In this document: one piece after another, positions 1 to 7,172 of the stretch
Layout: each line of letters begins with the position of its first letter
How positions within the stretch are numbered: position 1 is the first letter of the stretch
Assembly (NCBI GenBank): GCA_937879855.1
Contig: CALFMO010000043.1
Location: forward strand, 223,702 to 287,701
Source of the DNA: an uncultured Acidobacteriaceae bacterium
GTDB taxonomy: Bacteria; Acidobacteriota; Terriglobia; Terriglobales; Acidobacteriaceae
Direction of reading: 5' to 3'
DNA: 64,000 bases
The notes under the pieces: generated by a model
Database searches by the model: none
What the model was told of the DNA's origin: nothing
What the model saw: only the letters and a program-made list of their open reading frames with translations
Made by a program: the position numbers and the translations under genes

Positions 1-732
1 AGCCTGCAAGGCTCGGCTCTTTCGGTGGCCCATCAATTCCAGAATTCCGACAGCGGCACCCAGGCCCGAGGCCGCAAAATGGAGCGGAAGGTCTGCTGCG
101 TTACGATTCCATACCGGAATTGCGGTGGCCCCGATCAGCACGCCTGTGTAGTTCGAGAACGGAAGTCCGAAAGCGAGCGATGCTGCCGATCCCGCATTTT
201 CCAGTACACGCACCGGCAAGGAAGGGCCATAGCGGTCGCTCAGGAATCCAGCGAACGCAGCCGCGGCAGCGGCGCTGGAAAAACCTAAAAGCGTCCAAAC
301 CCCAACCGACATTGGGCTCTGAGGCTTGAAGACGCGCAACATGGCCAGGAAGCGCTCGGGGCGGCCCAAGTCCGCAATTAGGAGAGCAGGCGAAATCACA
401 GATCCGGCGGCTGCGATCCAACGCGCGTGTCGAACCAACTCACGATCCGCGCCAGTGTAGTCAGCAATTGCACCGACGACGCCGGCGGCGCCAGCGGCGC
501 CGCCGAGGAAGAAGTACAGCGGAATTTCCCAAGTCCAGGGTGGTTGCTTCAGCAGCGGGATTCCGTAGTAGCCAGTCTCTGCTGTGGCCTGCGGGAATGG
601 CGCTCCCTGAGGACGCGCGGCGATCACCTGCAGTTGGCCGCGCTTTTCTGCTTCTCGCCGGATTTCATCCAGCCGATGTTCTCGTTCGAAATTTAGAGTT
701 TCCTCGGGAGGGGTTCGAACCGGATCGCTCAT
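1..732 (-). CDS. nrfD: NrfD/PsrC-type membrane subunit, 3' end cut by window
   Basis: Quinone-linked membrane anchor of the NrfD/PsrC (polysulfide reductase) family, which serves molybdopterin or iron-sulfur oxidoreductases such as formate dehydrogenases. The 244 visible residues start with a charged leader of about 65 residues and continue through hydrophobic helices near 72-90, 103-121, 142-163, 179-205 and 215-234. The family-like motif DLGRPERF lies at 121-128 and FSNYTGVLIG at 193-202. The ATG at 732 follows GGAAG and overlaps the stop of a tiny upstream ORF (ATGA). The rest of the gene lies left of position 1, so its oxidoreductase partners cannot be seen. Family assignment is firm; substrate is unknown. 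Confidence 0.85.
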   Translation of the reverse strand, partial: MSDPVRTPPEETLNFEREHRLDEIRREAEKRGQLQVIAARPQGAPFPQATAETGYYGIPLLKQPPWTWEIPLYFFLGGAAGAAGVVGAIADYTGADRELVRHARWIAAAGSVISPALLIADLGRPERFLAMLRVFKPQSPMSVGVWTLLGFSSAAAAAAFAGFLSDRYGPSLPVRVLENAGSAASLAFGLPFSNYTGVLIGATAIPVWNRNAADLPLHFAASGLGAAVGILELMGHRKSRALQA

Positions 733-800
733 CTTACTTCCTTTCCATCGAACAAGAATGCCAACAGCGTTCCCCCAAGAAGCAATCCTGCGGCTTTCAT
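729..800 (-). CDS. 23-residue hydrophobic ORF coupled to nrfD
   Basis: A short ORF, MKAAGLLLGGTLLAFLF then DGKEVR, with one possible membrane helix. A GAGG ribosome binding site lies 6 nt before its ATG, and its TGA overlaps the nrfD ATG (ATGA), the arrangement of translationally coupled genes. The reading frame stays open only 11 codons further upstream. I do not recognise a family; it may be a micro-subunit of the NrfD complex or simply a leader ORF that sets nrfD translation. Confidence 0.45.
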   Translation of the reverse strand: MKAAGLLLGGTLLAFLFDGKEVR

Positions 801-1101
801 CAACCGCCTCACGATCCCCTCGCCGAACCACTGTTAATCCGCAAACGCTGCTCCAGTGAACACGGTATTGATTCAGAGCAGCGTGCGTCCGAATCTACAA
901 GTGGAGAGATGAGTTTTTGCCAAAAGAGGTGGGCAGGAAGTCTTAAATTTATCGCTGATTTGTGAGTCAGCATGAACGGCTCGTGGACCTCGTTCAGCCC
1001 TTCTTTACAGGCCCAACATTTCCCGCCTCGATATGGACTGCCGTGTTTCGGATTGCATCTGAGTAACGGCGCGGATGATTGAGATTCACATGGAGGACCT
1101 T
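801..1101. other. Intergenic region between divergent nrfD and TPP-enzyme genes
   Basis: About 300 bases without a convincing gene; it must hold the promoters of both divergent units. I see a small inverted repeat, GCTGA (954-958) with TCAGC (967-971), and an AT-rich patch around 941-952. No clear -35/-10 pair stands out. Confidence 0.4.
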
Positions 1102-2850
1102 ATGACAGCAGCCGATGTATTAGTTGAGACCTTGTTGGACTGGGGCGTGGAAGTTATTTTTGGGCTTCCGGGTGACGGAATTAACGGCATCGTAGAAGCT
1201 CTCAGGACGCATGAAGACAAGATTCGATTCATTCAGGTGCGCCATGAAGAAGCCGCTGCGTTCATGGCATGTGGGTACGCCAAGTTCACGGGGAAGTTAG
1301 GCGTCTGTCTCGCCACTTCGGGTCCTGGTGGTATTCACCTTCTGAACGGGCTTTACGATGCCAAGCTAGACACCCAGCCAGTATTGGCCATCACAGGTCT
1401 TCAGTTTCACGATCTCATCGGCACATTTACTCAGCAGGATGTGGCGCTCGACAAACTGTTTATGGATGTCGCAGTGTTTAACGAACGCATCATGGGCCCA
1501 ACGCATGTGGAGAATATTACCGACTTGGCGTGTCGGACCGCCCTTGCCTACCATGGGGTATCTCACATCACTTTCCCGGTTGACCTTCAGGAAAAAGAGG
1601 TCAAGAAAAAACAGGCTTCGAGCCGCAATATTCCACACCATACGTCTGACGTCGACGCGCGCAGTGCACGCCTTCCGAATCGCGCTGATCTGGAACGAGC
1701 GGCCGAAATTCTCAATCAAGGAGAGAAGGTTGTGATTCTAGCCGGTCGTGGCGCATTGAATGCAACCGATGAATTGGAACAAACTGCTGAGCTGTTGGCT
1801 GCGCCAATCGTGAAAGCGTTACTCGGAAAAGCCGCCGTGCCAGACGACAGCCCATACACGACAGGCGGCATCGGCCTTCTCGGAACCAAACCTTCCCAGG
1901 AAGCGTTGGAGGATTGCGACACGTTATTGATGGTGGGAACGTCATTCCCCTACATCGAATTCATGCCGAAACCCGGGCAGGCAAAAGGCATCCAGATCGA
2001 ACTCGACCCAAAACGCATTGGACTTCGTTATCCAGTGGAAGTCGGATTGGTCGGCGACAGTCGAAATACATTGCGCGAGCTGATTCCACTTCTGAAGCGC
2101 AAAGAGAACCGGAAATTCCTTCAGGCAGCTCAGGCTGGAATGAAAGACTGGTGGGAACTGATGGAGAAACGTGCCACCCGGCGCGACATGCCCATGAAGC
2201 CACAGGTTGTGGCGTGGGAACTTGGCAAGCGGTTACGTAATGACGCAATCGTCAGTTGCGATAGCGGCACAATCGCAACCTGGTGGGCACGGCATATTTT
2301 GGCGCGTCGCGGCCAGATGCACACGCTCTCCGGAAATTTGGCCACGATGGCGCCGGGCCTGCCGTACACGATTGCTGCACAGATTGCCTTCCCCAACCGT
2401 CAGTGCGTGGCATTTGTCGGCGATGGCGGTTTCTCCATGCTTATGGCGGATTTCGTGACCGCCGTGAAGTACAAGTTGCCAATCAAAGTGGTCATCATCA
2501 AGAACAACACGCTCGGACAAATCAAGTGGGAGCAGATGGTGTTTCTGGGAAACCCCGAGTACGGCGTTGATCTGCACCCTATTGATTTCGCGGCTTTCGC
2601 CCATGCCTGTGGCGGTGTCGGCTTCAGCGTTGAGGATCCCGCTGAGTGCGGACGGGCCTTGGACGAGTTTCTTGCCGCTCCAGGACCTGCCGTGTTGCAA
2701 GCGACGGTCGATCCATTCGAGCCGCCGATGCCGGCGAAGGTTAAGGCAGAACAAGCATTGCACTTCGCAGAATCATTGGCTCGTGGAGAGCCGAACAGAA
2801 AGAAAATCGCTCTCACCACACTTTCCGACCAGGTGCGCGAACTCATTTAG
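1102..2850 (+). CDS. Thiamine-diphosphate-dependent enzyme, pyruvate oxidase/acetolactate synthase-like
   Basis: Member of the ThDP-dependent decarboxylase/oxidase superfamily (pyruvate oxidase, acetolactate synthase). Domains in order: N-terminal pyrimidine-binding domain with GLPGDGI near residues 21-27 and the activating glutamate in RHEE (about 49-50); central Rossmann-like domain; C-terminal pyrophosphate-binding domain with GDG at 440-442 and NN at 468-469. Length (582 residues) fits the family. I start at the ATG at 1102 because GGAGG lies at 1092-1096; an in-frame ATG at 1075 lacks a site. The broken dehydrogenase gene follows 29 bp later. PoxB-like pyruvate:quinone oxidase is possible, but I see no clear C-terminal lipid-binding helix, so the substrate is open. 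Confidence 0.85.
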   Translation: MTAADVLVETLLDWGVEVIFGLPGDGINGIVEALRTHEDKIRFIQVRHEEAAAFMACGYAKFTGKLGVCLATSGPGGIHLLNGLYDAKLDTQPVLAITGLQFHDLIGTFTQQDVALDKLFMDVAVFNERIMGPTHVENITDLACRTALAYHGVSHITFPVDLQEKEVKKKQASSRNIPHHTSDVDARSARLPNRADLERAAEILNQGEKVVILAGRGALNATDELEQTAELLAAPIVKALLGKAAVPDDSPYTTGGIGLLGTKPSQEALEDCDTLLMVGTSFPYIEFMPKPGQAKGIQIELDPKRIGLRYPVEVGLVGDSRNTLRELIPLLKRKENRKFLQAAQAGMKDWWELMEKRATRRDMPMKPQVVAWELGKRLRNDAIVSCDSGTIATWWARHILARRGQMHTLSGNLATMAPGLPYTIAAQIAFPNRQCVAFVGDGGFSMLMADFVTAVKYKLPIKVVIIKNNTLGQIKWEQMVFLGNPEYGVDLHPIDFAAFAHACGGVGFSVEDPAECGRALDEFLAAPGPAVLQATVDPFEPPMPAKVKAEQALHFAESLARGEPNRKKIALTTLSDQVRELI

Positions 2851-2879
2851 CTCACCAGTCAGAAACGGACGGTTACGAA

Positions 2880-3865
2880 TTGACCAATGAAGTTGTTGTG
2901 ATCACCGGAGCATCGGCGGCTTAGGCAGGGCCACGGCACGAGAGTTCGGAAGACATGGCGCCAAAGTCGGTCTCATCGCACGTGGCGTCGACGGACTCGA
3001 GGCTGCGAAGCGCGAGATCGAATCGGCAGGCGGAAGTGCAATGGTGCTTCCTCGGGACGTCGCCGATGCCAGCAGCGTTGAGAAAGCCGCCGCCGCGATC
3101 GAAAACGAGTTTGGACCGATCGATATCTGGGTAAACAACGCGATGGCTTCAGTGTTTTCTCCGGTGAAAGAAATGCAACCGGAGGAATACAAGCGGGTCA
3201 CCGAGGTTACATACCTTGGAGTTGTGTACGGCACGCTCGCTGCTTTGAAACGCATGTTGCCGAGGGATCGAGGAACTATTGTCCAAGTCGGTTCCGCACT
3301 GGTATATCGAAGCATTCCTCTTCAATCCGCATACTGCGCAGCCAAGCACGCCATTGCTGGGTTCACGGATTCATTACGCTGCGAACTGATCCACGACAAG
3401 AGCAATGTTCGGGTGACGATGGTTCAGATGCCCGCTTTGAACACGCCGCAGTTTGGGTGGGTTAAGAGTCGTTTGAAGTATAAGGCTCAACCCGTGCCGC
3501 CTATCTTCCAGCCGGAAGTAGGCGCAAGAGCCATCTATTGGGCTGCACACCATTCCCGGCGGGAAATTTATGCCGGCTGGCCGACGGTAGAGGCCATTGT
3601 TGGCAATAAACTCGCACCCGGCTTGCTTGACCGTTATTTAGGAAAAACCGGATTTGATTCGCAGCAAACGTCCGAGCCAGAGGACCCTAACCGACCAAAT
3701 AACTTGTGGGAACCGTTGACAGGCGATCATGGCGCGCACGGAGCCTTCGACCGCCGAGCAGACAAAATCAGTTGGGAACTTCAAGCAAGCCTTCGCCGCC
3801 GTTGGATCGGCGCCGGCCTGGCCGCCATCGCAGCCGCAGTATTGCTTGCTTCGAAGCATGCCTGA
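2880..3865 (+). pseudogene. Short-chain dehydrogenase/reductase, disrupted by a -1 frameshift
   Basis: NAD(P)-binding SDR oxidoreductase. A TTG at 2880 opens LTNEVVVITGAS, but this frame reaches TAG at 2922-2924; the frame from 2915 onward reads GGLGRATAREFG, so one base (a G in the run at 2915-2916) is missing within the cofactor motif TGASGGLG. Downstream the gene is intact, with NNAMAS and the catalytic YCAAK motif, and ends in a hydrophobic tail (GLAAIAAAVLLA), perhaps a membrane anchor. Either a recent pseudogene or a consensus error. Translation could otherwise restart at ATG 3041, but that product would lack the nucleotide-binding motif. Confidence 0.8.
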
Positions 3866-4002
3866 ACACCTCTCAAAGAGTCGAGGCGGGAGCGATGACG
3901 GCCTTTTGCTGTCAGCTCGCGCAATTGCCGTCTGGAGAGTGGACGAGCACACCTCCACCTCGAGCGGTCTTTTCCTTGATCAGAAAAAGAAGGCGCGATA
4001 TT

Positions 4003-4245
4003 TCAGCAGTTGTTGGTTGCGCCGAGTCTGCGTTGGAGTCGCACCAGGATCGAACTGAACCAATTTCCGGTGAGACGGACTACGCCCGCGGTTTTGAAGC
4101 TGGATATTGTTTTGCGCACGTAGCACTCTTCATGAACACCCCTTCCCTGCTCATCGGTCCTGCTGGTTTCGAGTGGGAGAGGGATTGCGCAGATCGAGCA
4201 CACGGTACTTTGTCTCGACAAGTAATAAGAGGTAGGGCCTGTCAT
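4003..4245 (-). CDS. Small CxxC/HxxC putative zinc-binding protein
   Basis: An 80-residue protein with C16-x2-C19 and H38-x2-C41, spacing that suggests one zinc site; the surrounding text (VCSICAIPLPLETS, GVHEECYVRK) looks like a small acidobacterial protein family of unknown role. An AAGGAGG site lies 8 nt before the chosen ATG at 4245; a longer frame to 4284 has no such site. The C-terminal half is basic and may be disordered. It is convergent with the dehydrogenase gene. Function unknown; a nucleic-acid or protein-binding zinc knuckle is only a guess. Confidence 0.6.
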   Translation of the reverse strand: MTGPTSYYLSRQSTVCSICAIPLPLETSRTDEQGRGVHEECYVRKTISSFKTAGVVRLTGNWFSSILVRLQRRLGATNNC

Positions 4246-4587
4246 AGCATTGTCCTCCTTACGGACTACGGGATTAACAGGCAAAAGACGGCAATACCGA
4301 GTGCAATTGGGGTACCAATCCCTCCACCGCTGCGCAAACCCGACTCTGACAGCAGGTTACGAAGATTGAGCGAATTTTGCAGACCCCCCCATGGCGGAAG
4401 AAGGAAGAAAGAAATTCAAGGTTTGGAACATTCGTCCAAGGAAATTCCTGTACGCAAATTGTTGCAAAGCTCGAAGAAAGAAGCGGAAGTTTGGTACCTG
4501 TTTTTTGAATCTGTCGTATTAAGATTCAAATTAAAACATTGAGCAGACGGGGCGTTGGTTCGACGGACCTTGCAAAGGAGAACAACC
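4246..4587. other. Intergenic region with an inverted repeat before the propeller gene
   Basis: 342 bases separating divergent genes, with no convincing ORF. The one clear structure is a perfect 8-bp inverted repeat, TTGAATCT (4505-4512) and AGATTCAA (4522-4529), in an AT-rich stretch about 60 bp before the propeller start codon. It could be an operator or part of a promoter. Confidence 0.4.
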
Positions 4588-5583
4588 ATGCACCTGAGGA
4601 AACTTAGTTTGCTCGCGCTAGGCGCAACGCTCGCAGCTTCAGGAGCGGTGGGAACGCTCAACGTAAAAATTCAGGAATACGATGTGCCGACGCCGAAATC
4701 GCGGCCGCACGATCCCGCACTCGCCCCCGACGGCTCGCTTTGGTACACGGGGCAAGGGGCCAACAAGCTCGGCCGCCTCGATCCGAAGACTGGAGAATTC
4801 AAGGAATATCCGCTGAAGACTCCGAATTCGGGGCCGCACGGGTTGACCGCCGATAGAGACGGGAACATCTGGTTTACCGCAATTTCCGGCGGCTACGTGG
4901 GCAAGTTGAATCCAAAGACGGGCGAGATCACCGAGTATCGCCCGGACAACGGCGCCGAGATCGATCCGCACACGCCGGTGTTCGATCATGATGGCATTCT
5001 GTGGTTCACCAATGAAGAGACGAACTACATCGGGCGCCTCGATCCGAAGTCAGGGAAGATGACTTTGACCAAGGTGCCGACTGCGCACGCTGTGCCTTAC
5101 GGCATCGTGATTTTGCAGAACAATACGCCCTTGTTTTGCGAGTTCGGCTCCAACAAGCTGGCTAGCATCGATCCGCACACGCTTAAAATCACCGAATATA
5201 AGTTACCGGCTGCAGGAGCGCATCCGCGGCGAATCGCGCTCGCGCCCGACGGCACGATTTATTACACCGACTACGCGCGCGGTTATCTGGGACACTTCGA
5301 TCCCTCGACGGGAAAGCTGCTGAAGGAATGGATGTCGCCGGGAGGCGCCGGATCCAACCCCTACGGAATCGCGGTGATGAACGATGGCGAGGTTTGGTAT
5401 AGCGAGTCGGGCGTGAACCCGAACACGCTGGTTCAGTTCGATCCTAAGACGGAGAAGTTCAGCACGAAGACGATTCCATCGGGAGGCGGCGTGGTTCGTA
5501 ACATGGTGGCTACGCCTGATCAGCGGCTGTATCTTGCTTGCAGCGGGGTAAATAAAGTCGCGGTTGTGACCTTAAACAAATAG
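4588..5583 (+). CDS. Exported Vgb-like (streptogramin lyase family) beta-propeller
   Basis: Secreted beta-propeller of the virginiamycin B lyase-like family. A short signal peptide (MHLRKLSLLALGATLAASGA) is followed by repeated blades marked by variants of DGxxWxT: PDGSLWYTG, RDGNIWFTA, HDGILWFTN, PDGTIYYTD, NDGEVWYSE, alternating with RLDPKTGE-type turns. The 331 residues fit a six- or seven-blade propeller. The ATG at 4588 has AAAGGAG upstream. Proteins of this fold are abundant in soil Acidobacteriota and most are not antibiotic lyases, so the lyase function is not claimed. It converges on the cyclase-like gene that follows. Confidence 0.75.
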   Translation: MHLRKLSLLALGATLAASGAVGTLNVKIQEYDVPTPKSRPHDPALAPDGSLWYTGQGANKLGRLDPKTGEFKEYPLKTPNSGPHGLTADRDGNIWFTAISGGYVGKLNPKTGEITEYRPDNGAEIDPHTPVFDHDGILWFTNEETNYIGRLDPKSGKMTLTKVPTAHAVPYGIVILQNNTPLFCEFGSNKLASIDPHTLKITEYKLPAAGAHPRRIALAPDGTIYYTDYARGYLGHFDPSTGKLLKEWMSPGGAGSNPYGIAVMNDGEVWYSESGVNPNTLVQFDPKTEKFSTKTIPSGGGVVRNMVATPDQRLYLACSGVNKVAVVTLNK

Positions 5584-5605
5584 CGAATCGCGGAATGTCG
5601 CCTAG

Positions 5606-5625
5606 GTTTGGGACTTTTCCCGAAC
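5606..5625. terminator. Hairpin between convergent genes
   Basis: GTTTGGGA (5606-5613) pairs with TCCCGAAC (5618-5625), one G-T wobble, loop CTTT, between two convergent genes. There is no strong T tract, so it is a weak, possibly bidirectional terminator. Confidence 0.35.
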
Positions 5626-5634
5626 GTGCGTTCT

Positions 5635-6450
5635 CTACAGGCGCTGTCTTCGGCTGAAGTCCACATGTATCACTTGCGCGGCGGTTGGATACTGCTTGCG
5701 CGGCTTATCCGCCGCTGGCGGCTTCGCAGGTTGTCGTCCGCCAAACCACTCCTGGTACCAGCGCTGGGCAGTAAGTTTGTTCAACCAGATTATCGGGTCG
5801 TACCGGCTGTAGTCCTCGCCGTTGGGCCCGACCCTGGGAAAGAACACGTGGATCGGCTGCTCATAAAGACCGGTAAACTGCGCCTCGCCTCCATGCTGCA
5901 CCATCGGAGTATCCATCCTCGTGTTAAGCGTTCTCTGGATTTCCGGGAAGCGCGGATTGTAGTTGTGCGGCACACCATCGAGGAAGCTTTCGATGATCTC
6001 ATTGACTCGGGGATTTTCCGCATCGATGATGTCCAGGAGATCGTAATCGGCGTGGATGTATTTGCCGAAGCGCTTTGCGCAAAAATAATGGACAGAGTTT
6101 GGGTCGATATCTACCGAATAACCGTCTCTTCCCTTTCCGTTCCGGCGGTAATCTTGATCCAGGTGGGCCGTGCGGAAGTCGTCCCAATATTTCCTCGCAT
6201 CGTCTGGATTTTTGAACTTGTCACAATGTGTGTATGGATCGGCGACTAAACCGGCAATCTGATAGCGGGCGTCGGGATCGAAGTTAGCCGTCTTGGCCTT
6301 ACACGAGATCGGCTTAGGAATGTAATGATCGTTTCCCCGGTTCTTCTCGTCCGCCCATTTCAGAGACGCAGGGTTAGTAAGGCGCGCCAACAACCAAACA
6401 TTCTTCTCGCGCGCCACCTGCTTGAAAACTTCCCGATCTTTTTGCCTCAT
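5635..6450 (-). CDS. ExoY/edema factor/CyaA-like nucleotidyl cyclase-fold protein (predicted)
   Basis: A 271-residue protein with no signal peptide or membrane helix. By eye it aligns with the catalytic core of class II nucleotidyl cyclases. EKNVWLLARLTNP (15-27) matches edema factor NNVIIGVRPVNP, placing R23 on the ATP-binding arginine. IPKPISCKAKTAN (44-56) matches the ATKGLNVHGKSSDW segment, giving K46 and K53, with K51 at the catalytic histidine position. ADYDLL (134-139) matches TADYDLF, the metal-binding Asp pair (D135, D137). MVQHG (183-187) matches VNHG. From these I infer a nucleotide-cyclase or related phosphoryl-transfer enzyme. It is much shorter than the toxins and has no visible secretion domain or immunity partner. 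Activity is uncertain because the histidine is replaced. Confidence 0.55.
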   Translation of the reverse strand: MRQKDREVFKQVAREKNVWLLARLTNPASLKWADEKNRGNDHYIPKPISCKAKTANFDPDARYQIAGLVADPYTHCDKFKNPDDARKYWDDFRTAHLDQDYRRNGKGRDGYSVDIDPNSVHYFCAKRFGKYIHADYDLLDIIDAENPRVNEIIESFLDGVPHNYNPRFPEIQRTLNTRMDTPMVQHGGEAQFTGLYEQPIHVFFPRVGPNGEDYSRYDPIIWLNKLTAQRWYQEWFGGRQPAKPPAADKPRKQYPTAAQVIHVDFSRRQRL

Positions 6451-6535
6451 AGCAGCCCCCAGACTTGGCGAATAGTCTACCCTGAAAATATGTTTCTCGG
6501 GATTGAAAAGAGGGCAACTTCTCGGAGCACGGAAG

Positions 6536-6558
6536 CTCGAGGGTTAGCGTCCCCCGAG
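6536..6558 (-). terminator. Hairpin downstream of kdpC
   Basis: CTCGAGGG (6536-6543) and CCCCCGAG (6551-6558) form an 8-bp stem with one A-C mismatch, 31 bp after the kdpC stop and before the leftward cyclase-like gene. There is no T tract; possibly an operon-end structure. Confidence 0.3.
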
Positions 6559-6588
6559 CAGATGATCGTGGTGACGAGCGTACTTCAA

Positions 6589-7164
6589 TCAGTGGGGCAT
6601 TCCAGCCAACTCGTCCAGGGCCAGATTCAGTTCCAGGACATTCACGCGCGGCTCACCAAGAAGACCGAAATCTCGCTGGTAGGTATACTTCGCGACCAAG
6701 TCGCGGATTGCAGATTCGGACACGGCTCGCTCCCGAGCGATGCGCGGGATCTGAAACTCCGCGGCTGCAGGAGAAATCTCCGGATCCAGGCCCGAGGCAG
6801 AAGTGGTGACGAGATCGACTGGAATCGGTTGATCGGGATTTTCCTGGTGGAGAGTGCCTGCATCCGTGCGGATGCGGTCGATTAATTTCTGGTTGGTGGG
6901 AGCGTAGTTCGTACCGCCAGAGTTGGCGGCGTCGTATCCGTTGCCAGCGGCAGAAAGGCGAGAATGAAAGTACTTCGCAGAGGTAAACGGCTGGCCGATG
7001 ATGCGCGAACCAATGGCCTCGTCGTTGCGATAGCGTATTTGGCCATTAGCCTTGTCCTTGAACAGAACCTGCGCCACTGCAGTAATCACCAGCGGATAAA
7101 TCGCTCCCAGCAGGATCGTGGTGGCGATGGTCATCAGAAATGCGGTAATCAGATGCTTCTTCAT
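6589..7164 (-). CDS. kdpC: Potassium-transporting ATPase subunit C
   Basis: KdpC, the single-span accessory subunit of the high-affinity KdpFABC potassium pump. One N-terminal membrane helix (about residues 7-28: LITAFLMTIATTILLGAIYP) is followed by a periplasmic domain. The C-terminus PRVNVLELNLALDELAG is typical of the family, as is the length of 191 residues. GAGGAG precedes the ATG. It lies 8 bp after kdpB and is the last gene of the kdp operon. Confidence 0.97.
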   Translation of the reverse strand: MKKHLITAFLMTIATTILLGAIYPLVITAVAQVLFKDKANGQIRYRNDEAIGSRIIGQPFTSAKYFHSRLSAAGNGYDAANSGGTNYAPTNQKLIDRIRTDAGTLHQENPDQPIPVDLVTTSASGLDPEISPAAAEFQIPRIARERAVSESAIRDLVAKYTYQRDFGLLGEPRVNVLELNLALDELAGMPH

Positions 7165-7172
7165 AGAACTCC

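Noticed and set aside
706..718. tRNA T-arm look-alike GGTTCGAACC
   Set aside because: Lies in the nrfD coding start; no acceptor, D or anticodon stems can be built around it.
468..965. 165-codon forward ORF
   Set aside because: Antisense to nrfD, which reads as a proper membrane protein in the reverse frame.
2922..2924. In-frame TAG in the dehydrogenase considered as recoding
   Set aside because: Reading through keeps a wrong frame; the downstream dehydrogenase is in another frame, so a frameshift explains it.
3706..4542. 278-codon forward ORF
   Set aside because: Begins inside the dehydrogenase gene in another frame and runs over the small zinc-binding gene on the other strand; composition is not protein-like.
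4588..5583. Assignment as streptogramin B lyase resistance gene
   Set aside because: The propeller family is shared, but I could not identify the catalytic residues with confidence and such proteins are very common in soil bacteria.
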